DNA from: Dimargaris cristalligena | Taxonomy: Eukaryota; Kickxellomycota; Dimargaritomycetes; Dimargaritales; Dimargaritaceae | Direction of reading: 5' to 3' | Length of the DNA: 44,451 nt | Assembly: GCA_027576995.1 (NCBI GenBank) | Contig: JANBQC010000193.1 | Span: 1-44,451 of the forward strand | In this document: positions 20,572-31,968 of the stretch, piece by piece | How the letters are laid out: every line of letters begins with the position of its first letter | How positions within the stretch are numbered: the stretch's first letter is position 1 | Program-made: the position numbers and the translations under genes | The notes under the pieces: generated by a model | Database searches by the model: none | The model's input: only the letters and a program-made list of their open reading frames with translations | Told to the model about the DNA's origin: nothing

Positions 20572-23093
20572 TCCCAACCAAATATACAATAAGTATAATA
20601 GTAGTGTCCAAAAAAGAGAGTGTATGTAACAAAAAAGGAGCAAAAGTATGTGGATATGTCCAATGGGCTAAAAAGGCACACCGGGACTCTTCTATATAGG
20701 TTACACAGTATAGAGTACTTATAAACAATGGTGATTATAACATCCAAAAATGTTGGAATTAATCAATGACGAACACAACACATACAACGTACACTCCTCT
20801 GTAATACAGGAAAGTGCTCAGATGTTAAGTCGGGTGAAAAGGACTTGGGGCAGGCTGAGAGGAGAACGAATTGCAGGTGTTAACCAAAGATGTGAGATGG
20901 TTGGTGGTGAATACAAAGGGGGAGAGAGAGAGCGGGGAATACGTATAGCCGATAATGGATGATATAAGTCAGGGGGAAATGGAAATGCTGAGGTGTGTGG
21001 GTCAACCCTGGCTGGTTATAGGCTAAGAAGGGCGGGGAAATTGTTGGTATATACAACAATACAATGCCAATAATCTGGGAGGCGGGCGCTGTAGTAAGTA
21101 AGTAAGTAAGTAAGTGTAAAGTAGCCCCAGAGAAGGAGGCGAGTGCGTATATATAAAATGAAAATCACGGGTTAATAGGCATCTACACGGGCCAAGCAAT
21201 AGCCAAAAGAAAAGGGAGAGTATATAGCCGTCTATTGGAAGGCCAATGGAATCTAATAGTTACTATGGGTGGTCCACGACGTTAAACGGAGATTTTAGGC
21301 CCGGATAAAATTGATTGGCTGTCTAAAATAATAGCCTAATATGTGAAATAATAGTGTGGTTGTCGTTGGAGATTAAAGTTGCTGGCGGCGACGATAACCT
21401 GAGAGGTCACTACTTCCAAAACGGTAAACTAAGTATTGGCTAGGCAATCAATTCTAACGAGTGTACTAAAAAAAATGGCTCAGGGTTGGGGTAGATCGAG
21501 GGATGATGGGCTGATGAAAAACGCAATGATGGATATTACAGGCGCTTGTTGTGCGTAAGACTGGACGGAGGCAGGGAAGGCGGAGTGGCGGTATGGGTGG
21601 GGGAGGGAACTAGTGGATTACAAGGGACAATTCAAGAAAGATACGGCCAAATAGAGAGGTAGACTAGGGTAAGTATAAATGATGTGAGGACACCAACCAT
21701 TAGCGTTGAATTAATCCAACAATCCCAGGCCAGGCGGAAAGGGATCTGTAGACGGAGACTAAATCAATCAACAAGCCCCCGACTAAATAAAAGGCGGTGG
21801 GTGTAGTCAAGCAAGTAGAGGGAGGTTAGTCTAGTACATGGGATAGTCCCGGGATCTCCCGAAACTGCAGTATATAGTGGAAGGGGAAGGGGAGGAGAGG
21901 GGGTGGGTAAAGTCGGAAGAGGGAGGCGTAGGACGAAGGCACTGTCCCCGTCAACCACCTGGGCGCCTCTCTCTGACTGGTAGCAAAGACCCGAGCGAAC
22001 CATTTCCCCTCTCTCTATTTATAAAATCTATACATACACCTCCCCCCTTATTTATTCCGCCCCATCCACACTTGGAAAAATAAGAACAAGGCACATTGAG
22101 AGAATGCCCGGGACATAGACCATGCGGCCTCCCAGTCGACGTGGTCCGGCAGTACAGTTTCACCGTAGGCGAGGGGCGTTGGACCTGTTTTGCATAGATT
22201 ATAAACAAGGCGCAATACTGCATCAACCATGGCCACGATTCAAGAGCGTGGGGGGAGTAATGGGCGGGGCAGAGGGGAGGGAAAAGGATCCAGTGGATGA
22301 AGAAGGAGTTCGTATGGTACAGAAGATAGTTTGCCCAACGAGACCCGTAGCGGTATGGGTAGAGGAAAATGACGCGATAATTTACTTTACCCGGGTTGAC
22401 AAAATGGCGGCTAGAGGGGTATAAATAATAGTACCGATAGCAATGATTATAAAAATACCAATAAAAATAAAAATGATAAAATGGGGCTAAGCAGCGACAC
22501 AGATAAAGGCAGTAACGGACTGAACAGATAGGTACAGCCGCGCGACAGGGGGCGGCGAAAAGGGGAATATAAAAGGATTTGGTAAATAATGCCAAAATAT
22601 CGCCCATAAAAATGGTAAAATGATCAAAATGACGCAGTGCTATGGTTATATTGTTATATATATATATATATATATGTAATTGTTTGGGGGTGGGGAGAAA
22701 CAGCGACGGGGTCCACAGCACCTTTAGGATCACATGAGTGAATAGAGCCAACGCCAAGACCCGGAGATTTAAAAAAATTGAACTTGGATATGTGGTACGA
22801 CAGTGGGTGAAAATACCTCACTGTGTTAGGGGGGGAAAATGAACGGGATGATGATTGGCGTAGGGTTGCCAAGACCAAACAAGGGTGTATTAATGGTACG
22901 AGGAAGCGGAAGAAGAATGGAAGGGAACAATAGGCACAGAATATAACGGACTGGTTACGGGCTGGAATCGGGTGTCTAGGGTGTGGCTGTCGTAGTAGAT
23001 TTATGTATGTCAGGTCGTTTACATGGAAATATAAATGAGGGGGGTGTGCGAGGGCGGGTGGCCGAACCCTAACAATATATATATATATATATA
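20572..23093. other. Gene-poor region upstream of the reductase gene
   Basis: The first 150 bases are probably the reductase promoter and leader. No supportable gene was seen beyond it. The 268-residue frame at 21951-22757 (minus) is an accumulation of aromatic and low-complexity residues with no domain. A TAAG repeat is at 21095-21114, and AT tracts are at about 22655-22674 and 23075-23093, the latter abutting MITE copy C. Confidence 0.4.
21095..21114. repeat. TAAG tetranucleotide microsatellite
   Basis: Five tandem TAAG units. The repeat contains GTAAGT, so it resembles a string of splice donors, but no adjacent exon was found. Confidence 0.8.
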
Positions 23094-23235
23094 TATGGGT
23101 GAAGTTCAGCTCAATTGTATAAAGCCTTACACAATACGTGAATGGGAGAATACGTAAAAGAAATTATTTCAACCAGTAGTATTTGCCTCATCAAATGGAT
23201 TTTTTGTTATACAGCCCCATTGAACTACTCTCATA
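23094..23235 (-). mobile_element. MITE copy C, minus orientation
   Basis: The body is 23096-23233 (138 bp), inverted relative to copies A and B and flanked by TA within AT tracts on both sides. Read on the minus strand it begins TGAGAGTAGTTCA and ends TGAACTTCACCCA. It shares with copy B the interior block GGCTGTATAAC and a TCCATT-TGATGAGGC stretch, and with copy A the TATTCTCCCATTCAC-type centre. It is the most diverged of the three. Confidence 0.7.
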
Positions 23236-24306
23236 TATATATATATTATTGTATCTATACAACTGGTCCCAATTCCAAGGGAAACCACTCACACTTCACT
23301 TAGGAAACTGATATTGGGGGGCGGGGCGGGAAAAGGATCGCTTCAATGGAACTTCTAGACAGAAGCTTTGGTGAGTGAGGGCGACTTACCACAAAGCCGA
23401 TATCGTAATTGATTGGGGCGTGTAAAATGCCATACCGGGAACGGGGTCCATCTTACTGGGCTTATACTGCAGAATATTGTCACCTGCCCCCCCTGCCTAT
23501 CGGCCTGTCTCCATACAGGTTAGCAGCAGCACTACAGCGCCCGCTTAAACCCTCGTAAAATAAAATATCTCATTATTTCCCTCGCATTTTCCCGACAACC
23601 ACACCGTGGCCCGGTTCTTCAACGACAATCCACTCTTTCCCGTACACTGCCCCTCCCCCTTCTTCTCCGCTAGCCCCAATAACCCCCGGGGGCTTCACTA
23701 TACCTCGGTTTAATTAGACCCTATTTGCATTGGGTATTATTGACCCAGTCTCCCCCTTACCCATCCCCTCTAAATAACTTCCGCGATCAAGCGAGAGAGA
23801 GAACGATGGTCGTGGTTGGTGTTTAGGAACTAGTATCGGAGGTATTGTTACAAAGGCGGGGAGTGTTTTATTTCCTGGATGTCGAGGGTGGGCCCTGCCT
23901 CGGGGACGTGGGTAGGGCCGGGAACTGAACTCAAATTTATGATCGAATAAGCTGAGGGGGGCTGTGTTTATTGTACCCATACACACACCGACACCCACTC
24001 ACACACACACACAGAGAGAGACAGACCTCCCCATTTGGGGGCCAGAGCGAGTATAGTACCTGTAGGCTAGTAATTGGTTAGGATTGCCCTAGTGTGACTT
24101 CGTTGTCGCAGCCGGCCTACTAATGACGACCACGGGAGTATCTATCCTTTTTCTGATTTATACACCCAGCCAGTCCAAGTCTCCAACCGATCCCAATGGG
24201 GGGCCTCCACTCCTCTCTAAAACCCTAGCATCAAGGGGACCAATGGGCATTCTCGTGTGACACGTGTTGCGGCTATTGTTGTATGTGTTTGGTTTATAAA
24301 TATAAA
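23236..24306. other. Non-coding stretch with one exon-like segment
   Basis: Mostly low-complexity and gene-free. On the minus strand around 23388-23455 there is a segment bounded by a CTGCAG acceptor and a GTAAGT donor. It is open in more than one frame, one of which starts with ATG. No partner exon was found. A CA/GA tract lies near 24000-24025. Confidence 0.35.
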
Positions 24307-24430
24307 TATGGGAGAAGTTCATTCAGGCTGTATAACGAAAAGTCCATTGGATGAGGCCAACATTACTGGTTAAAAGCCATTCTCACCTATTATGTAAAAC
24401 CTTATACAGCTGGTTTGAATTTCACCCATA
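24307..24430 (+). mobile_element. MITE copy B
   Basis: The body is 24309-24428 (120 bp) with TA on each side. The left end is TGGGAGAAGTTCATTC followed by AGGCTGTATAACG. The right end read in reverse is TGGGTGAAATTCAAACC followed by AGCTGTATAAGG. The terminal inverted repeats therefore extend about 28-30 bp with few mismatches. It is shorter than copies A and C because a central block is missing. An AT-rich tract and the assembly gap follow within 40 bases. Confidence 0.78.
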
Positions 24431-24466
24431 TGTTTAGTTTGTATATATATATATATCTATCTATAT

Positions 24467-24476
24467 NNNNNNNNNN
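24467..24476. other. Assembly gap (10 Ns)
   Basis: Ten N characters within an AT/CTAT microsatellite. The true length of the missing sequence is unknown. The gap starts 38 bases after MITE copy B, so a repeat probably broke the assembly here. Confidence 0.97.
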
Positions 24477-27182
24477 TATGTATCGTCTGTATATAGCTAA
24501 ATATAGAGATATATATATACTTCGGTGCCGAGTGAGTGGTGCCAAAGCAAGTTTATATAAAAGCCCACCCAATCAACTCGGGTTAATCTACTGAAGGGGT
24601 TATACATTTCCCCGCTCATGTACTTTACAGTATCTTTCATTATTGTTTAGGCGGAGCCTTTCAATTTACCAGGTGGTGACCAATCCATTTACCATTCACA
24701 AACACCCCGCCGCTTTTTATGATGCCGTAGTTCCGTTTTTTAGTTGGGGATAATAAAGAGAGGGAGCAAATCATGATGTGATGAAGGGGGGGGGGTGATG
24801 TCCCACTTGATGCCTTGGGATAGGTAAATCACTACCCCGTCCTTTCATTTATAGCTTATAAACATCCCAAATAGAATATATACCTCCCCCTATCCAGTGT
24901 GTGTTTAGCCAGGCCCTCCCAACAGTTTTATAAAAATAATACTCCAAAGCGGGTGTCAAATTTCGGTGATCCCCACACTCACCCCCTTCTAAAAGAAACG
25001 GACTTTCCATCGGTTACAGCGATAATCTCTCAACCTGTTCCCAATACTCCCCCCGCCTGGTCACTACCACTCATCGACTACCAAGGAACTGCATAGTCAC
25101 CACACTGCGATCAATTGCCACTCGGCATTAGTCGGGACTATAGTCATGAACCGGTGAAAGATCCCCGGAAATTAAAGGCGCGGGAATGTCCATAAAGGTC
25201 GGGGATACGAATTCCTATTGACCAATTCTTTTATCTTTCTTTAATGCCCAGACTTAGCGGGGATATTAGTATATCCCCTTCCCCTTATCATCGCTCCCAC
25301 ACCCTCTCTGATTCTCTCTCATGTATAGATTATACCATGTCAGCTATTGGTGGTGGTGTTGGTAATCGGCCATTGGTGTGATTCATAATGGGAGCCACCC
25401 ATATATACCAATAACCCCTCCAAAAAAGACGGATCGGCTCTTATTGGATATCCTTCAAGTTATAGGGAAGAAGGGCCTCTTCTATTTCGCCAATTTTCCT
25501 ATCCATTCTCCCAAATTTCCCACCGGTTCACACACACTCTCCCCCCCATAATGATGTTTTATTTTGACCGTTTTCCGCTCTACCCGTTGTTTGGCGAACA
25601 CATTCGACATTTTTACTCCTTTCAACATTCAATCCACACTAATCAACCAATGAATAACCTAACATTCGCCATAGAAGCCCAACGCCACTCTAATAATAAT
25701 AATAATACTAGTCAATTTGTAACCTCCACCACTACCATCAGCACCACCACCGCCGTCGCGAGTGCCAATTACTTACCCCTTATCCTCTGGCTCAATTTAT
25801 TCCCTTGGGCAGTTCCAATGCAAAGCCTGGCCGCCTTATTCGTCAGCCATACCCCTCATTGCCGGTGTCGGAAAATTACTTTACCAAATACCCCCCCCCC
25901 CTCTTTCGCCTACCTCCACTCACAGGATTTGTGGACTACCAAACCTCCTCCAATCGCTGTATTTTGTCCGAAATCCATATCACCACCGCTACCACCAAAG
26001 GTCGACACATCCTCTACTCCTCCCCTTGCTTTTCCCTCACCCTTGAATCACCCGGACCACTATTGTACCAGACCTTAATGTACAGAGCGTGCATCTTTCA
26101 TTGTACCAACCCCCTTCCCTAGGCATGGATCCACGGTTCATGGAATTCTACCGTCGAAGGGTCGGGCTTGTTCCATATTTGGGTAGTCTCACTATACCCA
26201 TACCCATATATATATATATATATATATCGGGTTTTAACGTCCATACATACACACATACACACACACACACATTTATATAGCCATGTAATTCTATAAAGGG
26301 GTGTGGGTATGTATGTATGGGTAAGGGTAATATGCAAGCAGGGCACTGTATAGTTGAAGCCTGGGCATTTACATGTTATCTACCGGAAAATCGGCGAATC
26401 TATCCCCGAATTTCATTACAGCATCCGAAGAACAGTTGGCTTGGCTTAGCCTGGCTACGTGGCTAGACGCCAAGTTCAGCGGATATTTGAAGTCCCTTAA
26501 TCCCCGTGTCTGCCAATGTTGCCAACCCTCCCGGTTTGCCAATACCAAAGGACCACCACAATTCAAGCGACTCTGTTGTTCAGGGCTGGGCTTAAACATT
26601 TAGGCCACCGATATCCAAACCAATTCACACTTATACTAACGCTACATTCCAAAATTCAGATATTTATCTCTTCTACAGGTGACCCATAATTGATTTAGTT
26701 AAATGATAGTCGAACAATTGCAACCGACAAGAATTTGTATGCAAATAGAAAGGTAAACCCGACCATACCGAGAAATATTAAAAATAAACAGACAAAGCTT
26801 TTTTTTAGAAAGAACAAAAAAAAAATCAACAACAACAGTATTGGTATATAAATACGGACTATAAGCAAACACAGCGAATCGAACTTAAACAGAAGAAAAA
26901 ATGAAAGAATACGGCTGATTAAAGGGGTGATAGTGGTAAGATATAAAGAATAATAATAAAATAAGAGGTAGCGGGAAGAGCTTGAAATATACCAATCTAC
27001 AGACGGATTATTGCTTTTGGGTGGTAAATGAGCAAGAAAAAGGAGAGAGAGGGAGGAGTAGGCGCCAATTCATCTATCTAATTATCTATATATACACAAT
27101 CTGTGACGTATAGTATTTTTATGGGATGCACGGGGCAAAAGATGCAGACGAGGCTAGACTAGACCCACATGATCAAACACGT
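24477..27182. other. Gene-poor region downstream of the HDEL-protein gene
   Basis: No gene could be supported. Frames at 25551-26122 (+) overlap in three phases and are low-complexity. The frame at 26373-26603 is open on both strands and unrecognised. An AT tract is at about 26207-26227 and CA units at about 26250-26271. The A-rich part after 26640 is probably 3' UTR of the minus-strand gene that ends at 27183. Confidence 0.4.
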
Positions 27183-30026
27183 TTATAGTTCATCATGGAT
27201 ATGGGGCCGTTGTTCACCCGATGGGGTCTGGGGTTTCTGCTGGGATGTAATTGTGGGTACGGGGGTTTCCGCAATGGGCACCGTCTTCACCACTGACGAA
27301 GATGGCGACGGCGACGACGATGAAGCAGAGACAACGGGAACCGAAGCCGCAACCACAGTCGGCTTCTTCTCAGCCTTGGCCTTCGTCTCCTTTTCCTCCT
27401 CTGCCTTGATCACGGGAGTCGACACTGGCGTGTGCTGGGGGTCCACTACAGTGCCGGTACTGTCCTCCGAAACAGCATCAGTTTCCGGAACCGGGGGCTG
27501 GTTCTGCGACGAAATCTGCGCGACAATTGATGATTTGGCTTGTTGCACCCATTCCGACGCCGCCTTCTTCACGCCTTCCACGTCGTCGTAGTTCATGGTG
27601 TCCGTAGCACCGGCCGCTGCGGGGATAGAAGAGACCGGGTTGGCCTTACGCAGGGTCCGGGCGGCGTTTTCTTTAAGAACCTCATCCCCTCCCTTGGGGA
27701 TAGCCACGTGGGGGTTAGACTCACCGCCCGCTGACTTTACCAACCGCCGGATAGATTCACTACTACTATTGTTGGGGTTGGAGTCATCGGCAGGGGTTTG
27801 GATTTCCGTCGCCGGCGTGGTCACTGACTGCTCTACCTTTGGCGATGGGGACGCAGCCGGGGTGGAGGAAATGGCAGGGGGGGCTTGGGCTTCATTCTTG
27901 GCTACCTGAGGAGCCGTCTCCTTTACTTCTACGACTGGGACAATCGAGGGGGCGGTTTCCACTGTGGGAAGGGCCGAGGAGGTGGTCGAGGTGGATTTAA
28001 TGGCCTTGGGTTCCTGGACCGGTGGAATGGGGGCAGTCACAGCGGGTTCAGCAGCGCGTTGGGTAGGTGGAACCTTGGCTGGTGCTTCTTCGGATTGCAC
28101 AAGGGGGGAAGATACGACCACCACGGGGGCCTGGGGTGGGGCAGTCTGAATAGACATGACCGGCTCTGGGGTGGGCCCAGAGTGGGAGAGGCTCGGTTGC
28201 ACAGACTGGATAGAGGCGGAATCAACGGTTGGCCGCTTTTCATCGGATTTAGGTTGCTTGGGAATAGCGGCGTCCTGGACTACCTTGGGGGCTTCCGAGG
28301 ACTTGGCGGAAGCGGGAGGCGGTGGTGGTGGCGAAGAGGAGGAGGAAGTTGAAGAAGACGATAAGGTAGAGGTAGAGGTCAACGGGGTAACCACGATGGA
28401 CGCGCTGGTCGATACCGATGTCGATGATGACACGGGGACCACAGACTGACGATCGGAAGTTTCGGCTTTCTTCTGATTTTTCACCTCTTCCACCCGAACG
28501 GCGTCCCCTTTAGCCGGGGTGGAAACGGGGGTTGGCTTCGTGTGTGGCGTTCCCCCGTGGGTGGTCGAAGCCGAGGTGGTGGTAAGGGTAGGGATGGGTT
28601 TGGCCGTATGGGCCCTAATCACTTCGGTGACCTTGCTGATCTTTTCGGAAATAGCGTGCTGGACGGCCTCTTTAGCTTTGGTGGCGGCGTGGACCAGTTG
28701 GTCGTATACGTGGTGGTTGGGCTTGCCATTGGCCCCAGTGGCGTGGGGGGTGGTCGCTGGAGTGGCCTCCGACTGCACGATCTTGGTCGAAGTGGAGGTG
28801 GTGGTGGAAGTTGCAGTCGGAGTCGCAGCTGGAGCTGGAGTAGGGGGAGTAGCGGTCCCCGATACAAATCGGTTGGTCAGACTTTCGAACAACGAAATAA
28901 TGGTACCGAATTTAGAACTATCCCGCACGACCTGCTTATCATCCACCTTCTCCTCTTCCCGCATTTCCTCACCGGGCTGGACCACGTATTCGTCCCACAG
29001 CTGGGCACTTAGCACACAGGCCCGTCCGGTGTATTCCGCAACCACTTCATACACCCGCTGGGTCCAGTAGCCGGCTGTGATAGCCACGCGATTCGCCGAG
29101 GTCGTCCACTGATCCACCCGCTCCCAGTCGACGTAGCGGTCTACGTAGGGGCCTAGGTGCTGACGGTACAGGCGGTAGGTCGTGGGTCGCACCGACGTTT
29201 GGTAAAATGTGTGGATCGCCTTACCGGAGGCCTTGCTAGCGGGCACCAGATGGTTCACGTAGGTATAGTGGGCGTAATGCGAACCCCAATGGTAGGCCCG
29301 AATACTGCCGGGGACGATGGTTTCCCGGGCGAACTTCATCGTGACCGCCGTGGCCGTCCGGGCCCCGGGGACCAGTTGGTTATGGTAGAAGGGAACCAAA
29401 TACTGGGTATACACCCGCCGGGCGGTGGGGTCGACTTGCTGGTGGTAAAACTGGACGGTGTCCCGGGTCAGTCGTTGGGCGGTGGGACCCACGTGTTCGA
29501 CGCTCACCTTGTAGACCGTGCTATAGGCCTTCTGGACCTGGGTCACGGTGGTATCAACATGGGGCTTCGCTTGCTGGGTATAGTGGGTCAGTACCCATTG
29601 CATAGCCTGGGCCACCCGGGGCGCGGCGTGCTGGTAGTACTGCGCTTGCACCTGCTGAACCGCCGGCACCCCCGCGGTCTGCCAGATGCGGTGGGCCCAC
29701 GGAGTGACGTAACGTACCTGGTAATACGTCAAAGTGCGGACGGCGGGGGAGCCGTAGGTCCGGTAGAGCGGCTGGAGGGTTTCCTGGTAGCAATGCTGGA
29801 CCTGCTGGCCGTACGGAGTGCCCTGTAAGTAAGTGAGAGCGGGCTGCATGACCTGGTGCTTAATGTGGTAAGCCGAGCGGCAAATGGGGTGGGCATCGGG
29901 ATGGAGAGTAGGGGTGAATTGGTCGGGGCAGCGTACGACCAAGGTAAAGAGCACGTAGATAAGGAAGATGCGGCGAAGCCAGCGGCGGAAACAGCCGCGC
30001 GGGGCGGGGTTAGGCTGAGCGGCCAT
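27183..30026 (-). CDS. Type II ER membrane protein with Pro-punctuated amphipathic repeats and C-terminal HDEL
   Basis: An intronless frame of 947 aa from the ATG at 30026; the open frame continues upstream but is promoter-like low-complexity sequence. I do not recognise the family. Seen: a basic N-terminus (RGCFRRWLRRI) before one hydrophobic segment at about 18-32, predicting cytosolic N and lumenal C. At about 50-300 there is an array of aromatic-rich helical segments punctuated by Pro (for example PAVQQVQAQYYQHAAP, PTAQRLTRDTVQFYHQQVDP, PTARRVYTQYLVP) at spacings of 8, 12, 15, 19 or 26 residues, resembling amphipathic lipid-surface helices of apolipoprotein type. From about 400 on it is Ser/Thr/Pro/Ala-rich with a short helix (YDQLVHAATKAKEAVQ). 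The last four residues are HDEL, the fungal ER-retrieval signal, which agrees with the predicted topology. Codon use is GC3-rich. A role on a lumenal lipid surface or as a tether is inference only. Confidence 0.8.
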   Translation of the reverse strand: MAAQPNPAPRGCFRRWLRRIFLIYVLFTLVVRCPDQFTPTLHPDAHPICRSAYHIKHQVMQPALTYLQGTPYGQQVQHCYQETLQPLYRTYGSPAVRTLTYYQVRYVTPWAHRIWQTAGVPAVQQVQAQYYQHAAPRVAQAMQWVLTHYTQQAKPHVDTTVTQVQKAYSTVYKVSVEHVGPTAQRLTRDTVQFYHQQVDPTARRVYTQYLVPFYHNQLVPGARTATAVTMKFARETIVPGSIRAYHWGSHYAHYTYVNHLVPASKASGKAIHTFYQTSVRPTTYRLYRQHLGPYVDRYVDWERVDQWTTSANRVAITAGYWTQRVYEVVAEYTGRACVLSAQLWDEYVVQPGEEMREEEKVDDKQVVRDSSKFGTIISLFESLTNRFVSGTATPPTPAPAATPTATSTTTSTSTKIVQSEATPATTPHATGANGKPNHHVYDQLVHAATKAKEAVQHAISEKISKVTEVIRAHTAKPIPTLTTTSASTTHGGTPHTKPTPVSTPAKGDAVRVEEVKNQKKAETSDRQSVVPVSSSTSVSTSASIVVTPLTSTSTLSSSSTSSSSSPPPPPPASAKSSEAPKVVQDAAIPKQPKSDEKRPTVDSASIQSVQPSLSHSGPTPEPVMSIQTAPPQAPVVVVSSPLVQSEEAPAKVPPTQRAAEPAVTAPIPPVQEPKAIKSTSTTSSALPTVETAPSIVPVVEVKETAPQVAKNEAQAPPAISSTPAASPSPKVEQSVTTPATEIQTPADDSNPNNSSSESIRRLVKSAGGESNPHVAIPKGGDEVLKENAARTLRKANPVSSIPAAAGATDTMNYDDVEGVKKAASEWVQQAKSSIVAQISSQNQPPVPETDAVSEDSTGTVVDPQHTPVSTPVIKAEEEKETKAKAEKKPTVVAASVPVVSASSSSPSPSSSVVKTVPIAETPVPTITSQQKPQTPSGEQRPHIHDEL

Positions 30027-31968
30027 GGCGGTTGAATCCAGAACAGCAAGGATGCGGATGTGCAGTGGGATGTGTGTGTGTGTGTATATGTGTATATATG
30101 AGGGGAGGATAGAAAGGAGGGGGGACCGCAACAACGGGTGGGCCAAAAACGCAAACGCAAAAAGGTAGGAAAAGAGAAGACGAGAAAGAAGAGAGAGAGA
30201 GAAAGAGAGGGCGAGTAATAGAAGTAGGGAAAAATACGAGATAAACCAGGGGAGACCAGAAAAGAGCAGTGACCACCAGACCCTGTGAAGCAGAGAGAGA
30301 GAAGAAGTATAGGTGTCGCAGCTGCCTGGACTTAGAACTGTGGAGGTCGTTAGTTGGTGGCGCTTTTGGCAGATGGTCTTTCCGAATGACGAAGTCTTTG
30401 TTTCATTCAACGAAGGGGGATCTAACGGCTACGTCAATGCGTTTCACTTCCCGTACGACCTCAGTAGGAGTGCGTTAGATCATATGGTAGATATAAGTCT
30501 GATTTATGAGCGAGCAAGTGGTGGCGCACTTGGGTTTACTTTGCGGAGTGCTAAAGGCCTACTGTTAGTTTTTTTTTAGGTTATAAATCTCGTCGTACGG
30601 CCGCTATAGCACCATAACCGTACGTAGCGTAGGGAACGGCCCCCCCACCTGCCGGATAGCGGTGACGAGGTCGCATACCATGGCAAAGACGACCCTAGCG
30701 CACCTCTCTAATCTCGCTCTAATCCATAGATCTCTGTCTTGTCTTGTTAATGTTGTGTTTATCAGCGAATTCATGACCAATCACTGCCCGTTGAGTAGCA
30801 GTGGTCCCCTGGATCTTCTTCGTCAATACACACCTCTCTTCACTTCCCGTTTCTTTCTTCTCCTCTTCCTTGGTTCGTTATTGTCATTCATAGAAACCAC
30901 ACTGCTCTCCGTGCCCATCCCTCTTCTTAGGCGGTTCTTTCGAGGCGTGCAACGTGCTAGTGGTGTTGGGCTGTGGCGGTGTATCAGATGGTTATCAGAG
31001 CCATTCGCTGAGGGTGTATTGGTTGCTGTGTAGTTCAGCTGCCGTTGCTTGGTGGATCGTCACCATACCCTGCATAAAACTGCGGCACGGTAGCGGGGCG
31101 CGCAGCGGTGGGGTAAACCGTAGCATAGCATCGACTATAGGCCGAGAGACAGTGTGGGTTAGTTGGTGGTTCTGGGGGCTGCCAAGGAGAAACGACCAGA
31201 TCCAGGTATAAATTATTCCACCACACCCTCCTCCTACGGGGGGCTGGTGTTTGGCCGCACTGATTCATACTACCAAAACCACTTGCTTAGTGTGACGGTT
31301 TCATGAGGCCATACTTAGGCCATCCATGCAGGTGGGGGAAGAGGGGGAGATCCCTCCACCACTACTACCGATTCAGTCTCCTAATTCAACCACTGTCAGG
31401 GCAACAGCGGCAGGACCTGGGGGGAGGGCAGCTATACAGATTTCCTCGGATTGCTACCCTCCGACCATTTATCTCCCCTACATCACCCCAAGTGGAACTC
31501 CACGGATAGTTTCCTAGCCCTCAAAATTCCGACCAGCCGCAGGCATTTGCAACCCCCCCTTTTAATTAAACCGAGTCGCTTAGGTAGATGCCCCGTCAAA
31601 AATCGCCAATATCCATCAGCCCACTGCGTTAATCATCAACCCCGACTCCCTTTAGATCGCACCCGGCTAATCAATATGGCTTGTCTTAGCCTCCTCGTCA
31701 TCCCGTTCTTCCCAATAGGTTTGCCCACGGCATATACCATTAAGGTTTTTTATTTATTTATTTTAATTGTAATATTAATTAGAGTTGGGCGTATTAGCCG
31801 TATTGTACATGCAGGTAAGTAGTGCTGGTGGATCGGGGGCTAGGGTTTCCCGGGTACTACGGGAGTATAGAGCTTAAAGGCATCATATATATATAATATT
31901 GATGTGGATAGTAAAGAGAAATGTCGACGTTCAAATAAGGAGAGAACAGGTGCGTGGCCAGGTGGGTT
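30027..31968. other. Promoter of the HDEL-protein gene and gene-poor spacer
   Basis: On the transcribed (minus) strand 30060-30330 is strongly CT-rich with TG and TC runs, as expected for its promoter and leader. The remainder has no supported gene. The frames at 30662-31033 and 31451-31822 (+) include hydrophobic stretches but no recognised domain and no clear splice partners. Confidence 0.4.

Noticed and set aside
21951..22757. 268-residue minus-strand open frame
   Set aside because: Composition is dominated by Tyr, Pro, Leu and microsatellite-encoded Ile-Tyr runs; no domain, no conserved motif, and overlapping frames are also open.
25551..26122. Three overlapping plus-strand frames
   Set aside because: All three phases are open because the region is stop-poor, C-rich low-complexity DNA; no frame shows a domain.
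26373..26603. Frame open on both strands
   Set aside because: Neither translation is recognisable and there are no splice or promoter signals to choose between them.
27169..28449. Plus-strand frames antisense to the HDEL-protein gene
   Set aside because: They are shadows caused by the GC-rich third positions and low-complexity coding of the real minus-strand gene.
30662..31033. 123-residue plus-strand frame with hydrophobic stretches
   Set aside because: No recognised motif, irregular codon use, and no partner exons; could be revisited with RNA data.
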